A DNA stretch of 64,000 nucleotides, from contig NZ_SODM01000002.1 in NCBI RefSeq assembly GCF_004368785.1, forward strand, positions 620,001 through 684,000, read 5' to 3'. The notes under the pieces are model-generated. The model was given only the letters and a program-made list of their open reading frames with translations. It was not told the origin of the DNA and made no database searches. A program made the position numbers and the translations under genes. Every line of letters starts with the position of its first letter. The stretch's first letter is position 1. This DNA is from Flavobacterium sp. 270. GTDB lineage: Bacteria; Bacteroidota; Bacteroidia; Flavobacteriales; Flavobacteriaceae. Positions 17,167 to 25,861 of the stretch are shown one piece after another.

Positions 17167-17899
17167 TTATGCCCGAAAAGCAATGTCTATTTTTGGAAAA
17201 ATCACCCTCTTGAAAAAAATTCAGGATAAAATAAATAAAGTTCCAATCGACCCAAATAAAATGCCAAGCCCAATTAATACAAACGATGTTAACAAAACTA
17301 TTGACTGGTTAGAAGAAGCTATAGAAAATGGTGCTGAGCGTATTTTTAAGGAACTTGGTCAGGAACTCAATTTCACACTTACTATCAAAGGAAAATATAT
17401 AATTGATTACCAGGTTATTATAAACCATTTGACAGAAGCCATTAATATAAAAGACTTATTAGAAAACTATGTAGACAATAGCAAAGGTCTTATCGGTCGG
17501 AAAAAAGGTATAGACGCTGTTGCCTCCTGTGAACTTAAAACAGGTTATCATATAAAGACTGATTGGATAATTCGGTATGCCCCAAATTTTATAAAAGGTG
17601 TAATTCCGATAGTAGATAAAGAAGCTGAAGCAGAAGGAAAAGCCGAGATACACGGGAGTTTATTTTACGAACGTAAATATTTTTTCGAAAAACCGAAAGC
17701 CTATTATGTAGACAATGTTCTGTTTTCTGGGATTGCTGGGAGTTTTTCAGGGAGTACAAAAATGAAGGATAATGGAAAAGTTCCGAAAAATACTAATAAC
17801 ACAATTCCTGTAACCACATTTGTACTGATGGAGCCAAATGTTACTAAAGGAGAAAAAATATATTTATTTGAAAAAGATACAATCAATGAACCGAAATAA
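17057..17899 (+). CDS. Candidate type VI effector, C-terminal part (continues after frameshift)
   Basis: This frame carries the C-terminal ~270 residues of the same protein as 15313-17166, with real coding sense from about 17090. A sub-domain beginning near IKDLLENYVDNSKG (from about 17447) to the end is duplicated at 18909-19383. The end, MEPNVTKGEKIYLFEKDTIN, is highly charged. The stop at 17897-17899 overlaps the start of the downstream lipoprotein gene (17886), which indicates translational coupling of an effector tip with its candidate immunity protein. If the frameshift is real the effector is broken; if it is a sequencing error or a slippage site, a full protein is made. Confidence 0.6.
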   Translation: MKNSLMAELPLFGLQYEDKHTLGTITTKVTGIATVFDYARKAMSIFGKITLLKKIQDKINKVPIDPNKMPSPINTNDVNKTIDWLEEAIENGAERIFKELGQELNFTLTIKGKYIIDYQVIINHLTEAINIKDLLENYVDNSKGLIGRKKGIDAVASCELKTGYHIKTDWIIRYAPNFIKGVIPIVDKEAEAEGKAEIHGSLFYERKYFFEKPKAYYVDNVLFSGIAGSFSGSTKMKDNGKVPKNTNNTIPVTTFVLMEPNVTKGEKIYLFEKDTINEPK

Positions 17900-18908
17900 A
17901 TTAAAAAAAATAATTGCATCATTAATGTTCGTTACATTATTTACAGCCTGTGGACAAGAAAAAAAGAAAAACATAAATGCTATGAAAACACAATACCCTG
18001 ATATTACCGCTACTAATTTTGAGCAAAGATTATCTAATGCTGTAAAACATTATGAGATAGAACCAATGTATTATATGCGAATTAATAAAATAAATTGTCT
18101 TTTGGAAATACTAATAAATGATTTTCCTGTTCATAAAGATTATGAACTCTCCAATTATGCAACTCCACTGGAAATTAATCAAGCAATATTGAAAAGTGGA
18201 GAGCAAAAACTGACCTATCGTTTATATCCTGTAGGCGATTTAATAAAAGAAGAATACGGCGAAGGCGATACTGTAAGGACACTAACAGACAATACTTCTA
18301 TTTCTATATCAATTATTCAGATGGATAATAATGGTCAAAAAAGGCTTGAAGATGAGGAAGTGGTTATGAAGCATAATAGTTTAAAAGATATCAAAGGGAA
18401 TTTTATTGCTTCTGGAAAACCTTACTATGAATTTACTTTTACTTTTAATGCAAATGTACCTTATAAAAATGAAGGCTGGAGCAATGGTCAAAATCTAAAT
18501 AAATTAGATCAAAAACTATTAGAACAAAAAGCTATAGAATTTTATAAAGAATATGGAGAAACTTACCTAAATAAAGATGCAAGTTTACAAGCAAAAATAA
18601 ATTTTGGAAAAGAAAAAAGAACGGCAATCGCACTCTATAGAAGATCAAATGATATAGCAGATTTATGGAAAGAGTATCAATCTGATATAAATGAAAAGAA
18701 CTTAAAAATACTTCCTCTAGAAAATTATCGAATGGTTTTTTTTGGTAATAATCGCATTCTTTTTTTAAAATCAAATTCTTTAAAGTTAGGATACAGAGGA
18801 TATAGTGCCTTATTAGTTGAAAGCGACGATTCAACAACAATGCCTGGAATATACCTATACTTACCAGAAGAAAAAAAACTTGAAGATGGTTTATATATGA
18901 TAAATTAA
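17886..18908 (+). CDS. Lipoprotein, candidate immunity protein, copy 1
   Basis: The start at ATG 17886 gives 340 residues with a lipoprotein signal (FVTLFTAC, then GQEKKK). An earlier in-frame start at 17838 would destroy the signal. The Cys is not followed by the acidic residues typical of the Bacteroidota surface-export signal, so the protein is expected to face the periplasm. It overlaps the end of the effector frame by 14 bases. About 75 percent of its residues appear shared with the copy at 19385 (by eye), including FEQRLSNAVKHYE, RINKINCL, LKSGEQKLTYRLYPVGDLIKEEYGEGDTV (split here by family position) and FTFNANVPY. Family unknown to me. Pairing with the effector tip suggests immunity against a toxin acting at or outside the inner membrane; this is inference. 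Confidence 0.7.
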   Translation: MNRNKLKKIIASLMFVTLFTACGQEKKKNINAMKTQYPDITATNFEQRLSNAVKHYEIEPMYYMRINKINCLLEILINDFPVHKDYELSNYATPLEINQAILKSGEQKLTYRLYPVGDLIKEEYGEGDTVRTLTDNTSISISIIQMDNNGQKRLEDEEVVMKHNSLKDIKGNFIASGKPYYEFTFTFNANVPYKNEGWSNGQNLNKLDQKLLEQKAIEFYKEYGETYLNKDASLQAKINFGKEKRTAIALYRRSNDIADLWKEYQSDINEKNLKILPLENYRMVFFGNNRILFLKSNSLKLGYRGYSALLVESDDSTTMPGIYLYLPEEKKLEDGLYMIN

Positions 18909-19383
18909 CATAAAAAACCCATCAGCGTAAAAGACCAACTCGAAAACTACGTAGACAACAGTAAAGGACTTATAAGCCGTAAAAAAGGTATTGACGCTGT
19001 AGCTTCCTGCGAACTTCAAACAGGCTACCATATAACCACAGATTGGATGATACGTTACGCTCCCAATTTTATACAGGGCGTAATACCCGTAATAGACAAA
19101 AAAGCAGAAGTAGAAGGAAAAGCCGAAATACACGGCAGTCTATTTTTTGAACGCCAATATTTTTACGAAAAACCAAAATCGTATTATGTAGATAATGTTT
19201 TGTTTTCTGGGATTGCTGGGAGCTTTTCGGGGAGCTTAGAAATGGAAGATAATCAACCTAAAGGCAAAAAAAAATCATCCCAAAAAATTCCTCCAAACCT
19301 CATTTGTTTTAATGGAACCGTATGTTGTAAAAGGAGAAAAAATATATCTTTTTGAAAAAGAAACAATTAATAAACCTAAATAA
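18909..19383 (+). pseudogene. Headless duplicate of the effector C-terminus
   Basis: Right after the stop of the copy-1 lipoprotein the frame continues, without a start codon, as a near copy of the effector tip: ENYVDNSKGLISRKKGID, CELQTGYHITTDWMIRYAPN, KAEIHGSLFFER and YYVDNVLFSGIAGSFSGS align with the same segments of 17447-17760. Near 19290-19310 the frame shifts; the last residues (LMEPYVVKGEKIYLFEKE) lie in another frame and stop at 19381-19383, two bases before the next lipoprotein. It has no N-terminal part, so it is an orphan toxin-tip module, as found in polymorphic toxin loci where only the tip and its immunity gene are duplicated. Confidence 0.75.
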
Positions 19384-19384
19384 T

Positions 19385-20407
19385 ATGAGAAAATTATTTC
19401 TATTACTAATATTTCCAATAGTATTCAATTCCTGTGGACAAGAAAAAAAACAAAACAAAAAAACAATGAACACACAATATTCAGAAATTAACGCTAACAA
19501 TTTCGAACAAAGATTATTAAATGCTGCAAAACATTACGAAAAAGAACCGATTTACTATTTGCGAATTAATAAAATCAATTGTCTAATTGAAATCCTTGTA
19601 AACGGTTATTATGTTCACAACGATTATGAACTATCTAATTATGCGACTCCTCTATCTATAAACCGTGCCATTCTAAAAAGCGGAGAACAAAAACTAACCT
19701 ATCGTTTATATCCTATCGGAGATTTAATCAAAGAAGAATATGGCGAAGGAGATACTGTAACAACATTAACAGAAAATACTGCTATTTCAGTATCTATAAT
19801 TAAAATGGATAATAACGGTCAAAAAAGATTGGAAGATGAAGAAGTTGTAATGAAACATATTAGTTTAACCGATGCTAAAGGAAATTTTATAGCGGCAGGA
19901 AAACCTTATTATGAATTTACTTTTTCTTTTAATGCACAAGTCCCTTATGTAAATGAAGGTTGGAATAACGGCCAGGACTTAACAAAACTAGATGAGAAAT
20001 TGTTAGAGCAGAAAGCTATTGAATTTTATAAAATGTATGGAGAAATATACAAAACAAAAAATATTGATTTATTAGCAAAACAAAAATTTGGCACAGAAAA
20101 AAGAAATACTGTTGCAAGTTATAAAAGCTCGTCGCAAATTAATACTCTTTGGAAAGAATATTTATCTGACATTAATGAGAAAAATATAAATCCACAACCA
20201 ATAGAAAACTACAAAATAGAATATCTCGGAAATAACAGAATAATTTTTTTAAAATATAAATCATTAGAATATCCTTATCGAGGAGGTGGAGCTTTACGAG
20301 TTGACTATACTGATAAAGATGGAGATGAAGCTGTTTTTATGCCCAATATATGTCTTTATCTGCCTGAAGGAAAAAAACTTGAAGATGGTTTATACATGAT
20401 AGATTAA
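19385..20407 (+). CDS. Lipoprotein, candidate immunity protein, copy 2
   Basis: The start at ATG 19385 gives 340 residues with signal LLLIFPIVFNSC then GQEKKQNKK. It is a close paralogue of 17886-18908 over its full length, ending in the same LPEGKKLEDGLYMID. The C-terminal third (about 230-310) is the least conserved part between the copies, with scattered charged changes, as expected if specificity has drifted. It follows the headless effector tip by one base, so each tip copy has its own lipoprotein. Function unknown; immunity is inferred from synteny. Confidence 0.72.
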   Translation: MRKLFLLLIFPIVFNSCGQEKKQNKKTMNTQYSEINANNFEQRLLNAAKHYEKEPIYYLRINKINCLIEILVNGYYVHNDYELSNYATPLSINRAILKSGEQKLTYRLYPIGDLIKEEYGEGDTVTTLTENTAISVSIIKMDNNGQKRLEDEEVVMKHISLTDAKGNFIAAGKPYYEFTFSFNAQVPYVNEGWNNGQDLTKLDEKLLEQKAIEFYKMYGEIYKTKNIDLLAKQKFGTEKRNTVASYKSSSQINTLWKEYLSDINEKNINPQPIENYKIEYLGNNRIIFLKYKSLEYPYRGGGALRVDYTDKDGDEAVFMPNICLYLPEGKKLEDGLYMID

Positions 20408-20409
20408 TT

Positions 20410-20703
20410 ATGAAAAAAATATTAGCCTTATTAAATCTTATGTTATTTATTTCTTCTTGTGGCCAGGAAAAGAAACAATCAGAACCTATTTCTATAAAAA
20501 TTAATACAGCATATCCAGAAGTTAATGCAAAAAATTTTGAGCAGAAATTATTGGAAAGTGTTAAGCATTACGAAAAAGAACCGATTTACTATTTACGAAT
20601 TAATAAAATCAATTGTCTAATTGAAATCCTTATTAAAACTTCTACTTATTATGCTGGCAATAAACTACCTGAAGTAAAAAACAGAAAAATTATCTATTAT
20701 TAA
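20410..20703 (+). pseudogene. Truncated lipoprotein, candidate immunity copy 3
   Basis: The 97-residue frame has a full lipoprotein signal (LLNLMLFISSC, GQEKKQ) and matches the first ~75 residues of copies 1 and 2 (NFEQKLLESVKHYEKEP, YYLRINKINCLIEIL). It then departs abruptly into unrelated sequence (KTSTYYAGNKLPEVKNRK) and stops. It starts two bases after the copy-2 stop. This looks like a truncated duplicate; the short protein could still be exported but lacks most of the family fold. Confidence 0.65.
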
Positions 20704-20714
20704 GTCAATTAAAA

Positions 20715-21809
20715 ATGAAATCAATAAATGTAAGTCTATATTTTTTATCCTTTGTTAGTCTTGTTTCCTGCCAAGAAAAATTATCTGAAAAAACAAAAAA
20801 AGAAATACAAGAGAAACAAACCTTTTGGCAAACACGAACTAATTTAATCAATAAAAATAAAACTACTATGGAATATCCTATAAAAAAAGACACAACGATT
20901 GGTAATGAAACAAGATTTAACTATATATATTTTCATAGTAGTTATTGGCAGTTTGAAGTTTATATAGACGATGTCTTTTTAATGAATTTTAAAGGTGAGA
21001 TTACAAAAGGACATGGTGGCATTAATGGAGGTTATCAAACTAATCCATTACTACTAACCAGCGGAATTCATGAAATAAAAATAAGAATATATCCCGCTTA
21101 TGGTGATGCTTTTTTTGATGAAGGAGCAATTGGATTAACATTTCAACATTACCGAGACGGAGATTTAAGAACAATGGTTTACGACGAAAAAATGCGTGGG
21201 ATAGATGGTATTCGTCTTGATATTAGTAATGAACAATGGGTAGGCGACAAAGGTGAATATGGAACTTCCTCTTGGGTAAAAGCTCACTACGAACCAAAAA
21301 CTCCACTTCCTTTAAAAGGACTACCTATTTACGAATGGAGAAGTACTTTTGAAGCTGAAGTACCCTACGATTTAATAGGCTGGAGAAATTCTATAAACTT
21401 GAAAAAAGAACAAGAAGACGAGAAGAAAAATATTAAAGAAGAACTAATTACAGAATATAAAAAAATATACGAAATTATAAAAAATAGAGATGTAGAAAGT
21501 TATTTAAAATTAATAAAACAAAGAGAAGAATTACTAGGAAAAACGATGTATTATACTGAAAAAGATCGTCAAGAAAAAATAAAAATGGCCGGAGATTTGC
21601 TTAACAATAGTGGTTATGAAGTAGAACCTATATTTCCCGAAACTTTTCAGTTAGAATACCAAGGCTATGGAAAATTAGCAGCTTTACTTCATAAAGCTGA
21701 TGGCGAAGGCATTATTAGATTTCGAAATAAAAAAAATCCTGATGAAAACATTTATTTAGAATTTCTTTTCCAGCGAAAAGAAAAGGGAGGGCAACTAACC
21801 GTTATATAA
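20715..21809 (+). CDS. Lipoprotein, divergent relative of the candidate immunity family
   Basis: The 364-residue protein has a lipoprotein signal (FLSFVSLVSC, then QEKLSEK). It is much diverged from copies 1-3, but shares the framework: a short strand with ..EVYIDDVFLMNF.. in place of ..LIEILVNGYYVHND.., then LLLTSGIHEIKIRIYPAYGD in place of LKSGEQKLTYRLYPIGD, and later FEAEVPYDLIGWRNSINL in place of FNAQVPYVNEGWNNGQDL. This suggests one fold with different specificity. A charged, helical segment (about 235-300) precedes the C-terminus. It is the last intact gene of the array. Its partner toxin is not in the window. Confidence 0.65.
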   Translation: MKSINVSLYFLSFVSLVSCQEKLSEKTKKEIQEKQTFWQTRTNLINKNKTTMEYPIKKDTTIGNETRFNYIYFHSSYWQFEVYIDDVFLMNFKGEITKGHGGINGGYQTNPLLLTSGIHEIKIRIYPAYGDAFFDEGAIGLTFQHYRDGDLRTMVYDEKMRGIDGIRLDISNEQWVGDKGEYGTSSWVKAHYEPKTPLPLKGLPIYEWRSTFEAEVPYDLIGWRNSINLKKEQEDEKKNIKEELITEYKKIYEIIKNRDVESYLKLIKQREELLGKTMYYTEKDRQEKIKMAGDLLNNSGYEVEPIFPETFQLEYQGYGKLAALLHKADGEGIIRFRNKKNPDENIYLEFLFQRKEKGGQLTVI

Positions 21810-21831
21810 TCTACCAATTAAATCTTTTTTA

Positions 21832-22168
21832 ATGAAAATTAATGACCTGAACAAATTACAAAGACCTTTATACACAATTGATCCTCACATATATTGTTCA
21901 GGAACCGTGTTAGTAAATGACGTTCCTGTTATAAATTGGTTTGGCAACGAAACAGAAGATGGATGTTATCTTGGCGCAATAGACATAAATCATGTTTTAT
22001 TATAGAGTGGCAAATACAAAGTAGTTGGAAAAATGTTTCCGAGAAAAGGAAAAAAGACATTAACATAAAAATCGTCAAAATATAAAATTAAGCTACAACG
22101 ATTATCAAAACATTCCTAAACTATCTTTTTTGAGTGAGTTTTTAGATAAATATGATTTGATTGTTTAA
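21832..22168 (+). pseudogene. Degenerate remnant of a fifth immunity-like gene
   Basis: A 57-codon frame from ATG 21832 ends at TAG 22003-22005, but the same frame continues past the stop as SGKYKVVGKMFPRKGKK. The combined pattern (VLVNDVPVINWFG, then NHVLL, stop, SGKYKVVGKMFPR) matches the strand-and-SG..K...YP framework of the upstream lipoproteins. A further fragment in another frame (LSYNDYQNIPKLSFLSEF) ends at 22166-22168. No signal peptide is present. At least one nonsense and one frame change mark it as decayed. This accounts for the 460-base gap without an intact gene. Confidence 0.55.
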
Positions 22169-22269
22169 TTCATTTTATACCTAATATGAATTAGTAATCT
22201 AAGAAATAGTGTTTTGCAAAATTATTTTAAATATATTTATCCTAAATTTTAAACCACTAAACCAAAAAC

Positions 22270-22875
22270 ATGAAAAAATTAGTATTAGCATTATTACTTG
22301 TTTCTGCTGCAGTTTCAGCACAAGATATGGAAGTAAAATCTGGAGATTTTGCCTTTCTAAAAGATCAAAAAGAAGTCAACGTTGTATTTGATTATAGCAA
22401 TTTTACAATGATGAAAGAAAAAAAATCGGAAGCGCAATATGTTCAGGAACGTAAAGCCGAGCTGGATCAGAAAGCAAAAGGAAACGGAAGCATCTGGGAG
22501 AAAAAATGGATTGCTGCAAAAGAACAAATCTGGACTCCTAAATTTTTAGAGATTGCTAATATTGTATTGACTAAAGAACATAAAGATTTAAGTTTTCAGG
22601 AAAACTTAAAAACACCTTATACTTTAATCGTACAAACGGTATGGGTTTATCCAGGATGGGATGCTGGAATTATGAAACAGCAGGCAAAAGTTACTACAAA
22701 TTTAAAATTTGTTGATTCTGCCGATAAATCAAAGGTGTTATTGGAAATCACCAGCGAAGAAGCTCCTGGAGATCAATGGGGAAATAATTATAGCAATGAA
22801 AGCAGAATTGGAGAAGGCTTTGCAAAAACAGCAAAATCGATGTCAAAACTTATAGCTAAGAAAGCTTATAAATAA
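22270..22875 (+). CDS. Secreted protein of unknown function
   Basis: The 201-residue protein has a clean signal peptide (MKKLVLALLLVSAAVSAQ) and a mature part of about 183 residues rich in lysine and tryptophan (IWEKKWIAAKEQIW, LIVQTVWVYPGWDAG, EEAPGDQWGNNYSNESRIGEGFAKTAKSMSKLI). The pattern recalls periplasmic proteins of the DUF4410 type that precede a final 'GxGFxKxAxxxxKLI' helix, but I do not assign it. It lies between the type VI island and the pigment cluster, converging on the halogenase-like gene with a shared terminator. Confidence 0.75.
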   Translation: MKKLVLALLLVSAAVSAQDMEVKSGDFAFLKDQKEVNVVFDYSNFTMMKEKKSEAQYVQERKAELDQKAKGNGSIWEKKWIAAKEQIWTPKFLEIANIVLTKEHKDLSFQENLKTPYTLIVQTVWVYPGWDAGIMKQQAKVTTNLKFVDSADKSKVLLEITSEEAPGDQWGNNYSNESRIGEGFAKTAKSMSKLIAKKAYK

Positions 22876-22884
22876 AATCAAAAA

Positions 22885-22912
22885 AAAGCCCTGATTATTC
22901 AGGGCTTTGTTC
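22885..22912. terminator. Bidirectional terminator between secreted protein and halogenase-like gene
   Basis: AAAGCCCTGA (22885-22894) and TCAGGGCTTT (22899-22908) form a perfect 10-bp stem with a TTAT loop. A-rich and T-rich flanks suit both strands. The stem overlaps the last codons of the - strand gene, which ends at 22895. Confidence 0.85.
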
Positions 22913-24145
22913 TTTTTGCATATTCAATAAATACGCCATATTCTGAATCACATGATCATGTTTCTTTACAAAAGGATTTTCTTCGTTCCAGACATACCCT
23001 GCCAAAACGGAACAAATTTTTTCTTTTACATCCGGGTTTTCAGGTTGATGAAAAAATAAAGTCTGAAGATTTCCAGTGTACCATTCTTTCACGTAAGTGG
23101 TAAAAACAGCAATACCGCGTTTCATATATTCTGTAAACTCTACTTCCCAATCAACATCAATTCCCTGCGATTCCTTAATATATAATTTCGCTGCTAACAT
23201 TCCAGATTCTGTTGCAAAAGCAACGCCGGAAGAGAAAACAGGATCTAAAAATTCTGAACTGTTTCCGGTTAAGGCAAAACCATCACCATACATTCTTTTT
23301 ACTGCTCTCGAATAATTTTCCAATTTTACAGGTTGAAATAAAAATTCTGTTCCCTTAAATCTTTTTATATAATAATCAGAAAGCTGAATGGCGTTTCTTA
23401 AAGCTTCGGCGTTGTCTTTATTTTCAGAAAGCGAATTAATAAATTCTGTCGGTCCAACAACTCCTAAACTCGTATTTCCGTTAGAAAACGGAATTACCCA
23501 TAACCAAACTTCCGTTTCCAGAATATCAAAAGAAATCATCGTTCCTTCCTCTCCTTCTGGTCTGTTGATATCTTTTACATGCGCAAATATAGACGAATGC
23601 GGATCTAAATGCGACGGTGTGTCAAGATCTAAAAGTCTTGGTAAAACACGTCCGTATCCGCTAGAATCGATAATAAATTTAGCATGGATTTCTTTTAGAT
23701 TTCCATCTTTGTCTTTTACAATCGTTTTAGAATTTTTCCCTTCAAAAGAAACTTCCAAAACTTCTGTTTCAAATTCCAGATCAATTCCTTTTCTAATTAC
23801 TTCCTCTGCCATTGTATTGTCAAAGTCCGCGCGAGGTACCTGCCAGGTCCAGTCCCAGCCTTCTCCGAATTTCTTACTAAAATCAAAAACACAGATTTCT
23901 TCGCCTCTTATAAAGCGCGCTCCGAGTTTTTTTTCAAAGTTCATCGCATCAAGGCTCTCAAAAAGTTCTGCTTCTGCAAAATGGTCCATAACTCTTGGGA
24001 TAAGGCTTTCGCCCACAACAAGTCTCGGAAACTTTGTTTTCTCGACTACCTTTATCTTAATGTTATTTTTATGGAGATACGATGCAGACACACATCCAGA
24101 AGGTCCTGCACCAATCACTAAAACATCAACAAACTCCTTTATCAT
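22895..24145 (-). CDS. Flavin-dependent oxidoreductase of the tryptophan-halogenase family (flexirubin cluster)
   Basis: The 416-residue protein has the FAD-binding VIGAGPSGCVSASYL (about 10-25), PRLVVGESLIP after the second strand, and DGFALTGNSSEFLDPVFSSG near the C-terminal half of the fold. VWLWVIPF contains W-L-W-V-I-P, an exact fit to the WxWxIP motif of flavin-dependent halogenases. Some flexirubins are chlorinated, so it may halogenate the aryl ring or resorcinol; related cluster proteins may instead hydroxylate. It is divergent from the tyrosine ammonia-lyase gene with about 100 bases between starts. No reductase partner is adjacent. Confidence 0.82.
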   Translation of the reverse strand: MIKEFVDVLVIGAGPSGCVSASYLHKNNIKIKVVEKTKFPRLVVGESLIPRVMDHFAEAELFESLDAMNFEKKLGARFIRGEEICVFDFSKKFGEGWDWTWQVPRADFDNTMAEEVIRKGIDLEFETEVLEVSFEGKNSKTIVKDKDGNLKEIHAKFIIDSSGYGRVLPRLLDLDTPSHLDPHSSIFAHVKDINRPEGEEGTMISFDILETEVWLWVIPFSNGNTSLGVVGPTEFINSLSENKDNAEALRNAIQLSDYYIKRFKGTEFLFQPVKLENYSRAVKRMYGDGFALTGNSSEFLDPVFSSGVAFATESGMLAAKLYIKESQGIDVDWEVEFTEYMKRGIAVFTTYVKEWYTGNLQTLFFHQPENPDVKEKICSVLAGYVWNEENPFVKKHDHVIQNMAYLLNMQKEQSPE

Positions 24146-24246
24146 AATAGAAATGTTATCATTAATTAACTTACATTTGCCATCATCAAAATAACTACAT
24201 TTATTTTGATTAATAAAATTAAATTAGCACAACCAAAAACGATTTA

Positions 24247-25767
24247 ATGAATACAATTAATGAATATTTAAGTTTAGCAGAATTTGAGTCTATTATCTTT
24301 GGGAATAACAAGGTTACAATCAGCGATCTAGTTCTGAACAGAGTAAATGAAAGTTTCGATTTTTTAAAAGAATTTTCTGGAAATAAAGTAATCTACGGAG
24401 TAAATACTGGTTTTGGGCCAATGGCACAATACAGAATTAAAGAATCAGATCAGATTCAGCTGCAGTATAATTTAATCAGAAGCCACTCTTCTGGAACAGG
24501 AAAACCATTGAGCCCTGTTTGTGCAAAAGCAGCAATTTTAGCAAGATTAAATACGCTATCATTAGGAAATTCTGGAGTTCACCCTTCTGTAATTCACTTA
24601 ATGGCAGAATTAATCAATAGAGATATTACGCCTCTAATTTTCGAACACGGTGGTGTTGGAGCCAGCGGCGATTTAGTACAATTATCACATTTAGCTTTAG
24701 TCTTAATTGGCGAAGGTGAAGTTTTTTATAAAGGAGAAAGAAGACCAACTCCGGAAGTTTTTGAAATTGAAGGATTAAAACCAATTCAGGTAGAAATCAG
24801 AGAGGGCTTGGCATTGATCAACGGAACTTCTGTAATGACAGGAATTGGTGTTGTAAATGTGCATTATGCAAATAAACTATTAGACTGGTCATTAAAATGT
24901 TCTTGCGCTATCAACGAATTAGTTCAGGCGTATGATGATCATTTTTCTGAAGAATTAAATCAAACAAAACGTCATAAAGGACAACAGGAAATTGCGTCAA
25001 GAATGAGACAAAATCTTTCTGACAGTACTTTAATCCGTAAAAGAGAAGACCATTTATATTCTGGCGAAAACACCGAAGAAATCTTCAAAGAAAAAGTTCA
25101 GGAATATTATTCACTAAGATGTGTGCCTCAAATTCTTGGGCCGGTTCTTGAAACTATCAATAATGTAGCTTCTATTTTAGAAGGCGAATTTAACTCTGCA
25201 AACGATAACCCAATTATCGACGTAAAAAACAAACACGTTTATCACGGAGGAAATTTCCACGGAGATTATATTTCGTTGGAAATGGACAAATTAAAAATCG
25301 TTATTACCAAATTAACGATGCTGGCAGAACGTCAATTGAATTATTTATTAAATTCAAAAATCAACGAACTTTTACCTCCATTTGTAAATTTAGGAACATT
25401 AGGTTTTAATTTCGGAATGCAGGGCGTTCAGTTCGTAGCAACTTCTACAACTGCAGAAAATCAGATGCTATCAAATCCAATGTACGTACACAGTATCCCG
25501 AACAACAATGACAATCAAGACATTGTAAGTATGGGGACAAATGCTGCGGTTATTACCTCAAAAGTGATCGAAAATTCTTTTGAAGTTTTGGCTATCGAAA
25601 TGATTACAATTGTACAGGCAATTGATTATTTAGAACAAAAAAATAAAATTTCATCGGTTACCAAAAAATGGTACGATGATATTAGAAATATAATTCCAAC
25701 ATTTAAGGAAGATCAGGTAATGTATCCTTTTGTACAAAACGTAAAAGATTATTTGATCAACAGTTAG
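24247..25767 (+). CDS. Tyrosine ammonia-lyase
   Basis: It converts L-tyrosine to p-coumarate and ammonia, giving the aryl starter of flexirubin. The 506-residue protein has the MIO-forming Ala-Ser-Gly in GGVGASGDLVQLSHLAL, the YGVNTGFGPMA loop with its catalytic tyrosine, and SHSSGTG in the substrate pocket. From memory it is almost identical to the characterised tyrosine ammonia-lyase of Flavobacterium johnsoniae, and it begins the + strand run of the flexirubin cluster. Histidine ammonia-lyase is the alternative in this superfamily, but the pigment context and that resemblance argue against it. Confidence 0.93.
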   Translation: MNTINEYLSLAEFESIIFGNNKVTISDLVLNRVNESFDFLKEFSGNKVIYGVNTGFGPMAQYRIKESDQIQLQYNLIRSHSSGTGKPLSPVCAKAAILARLNTLSLGNSGVHPSVIHLMAELINRDITPLIFEHGGVGASGDLVQLSHLALVLIGEGEVFYKGERRPTPEVFEIEGLKPIQVEIREGLALINGTSVMTGIGVVNVHYANKLLDWSLKCSCAINELVQAYDDHFSEELNQTKRHKGQQEIASRMRQNLSDSTLIRKREDHLYSGENTEEIFKEKVQEYYSLRCVPQILGPVLETINNVASILEGEFNSANDNPIIDVKNKHVYHGGNFHGDYISLEMDKLKIVITKLTMLAERQLNYLLNSKINELLPPFVNLGTLGFNFGMQGVQFVATSTTAENQMLSNPMYVHSIPNNNDNQDIVSMGTNAAVITSKVIENSFEVLAIEMITIVQAIDYLEQKNKISSVTKKWYDDIRNIIPTFKEDQVMYPFVQNVKDYLINS

Positions 25768-25861
25768 TATTGATCGCATAGATTTTCTATGTGTGTTTTA
25801 AAATTTTATGCCCCAAACGAATTTTAACTTTTATATCATTAAACATTGAATTTTAAAAATC

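Noticed and set aside
22209..22391. Short frame before and across the start of the secreted protein gene
   Set aside because: It overlaps the signal-peptide gene in another frame with no domain; the gene at 22270 has a textbook signal peptide.
23388..24194. Long open frame on the + strand (268 codons) opposite the halogenase-like gene
   Set aside because: It lies antisense to a clear flavoprotein gene, has low-complexity Ser/Phe/Leu-rich sequence and no recognisable domain; it is a mirror of the - strand codon pattern.
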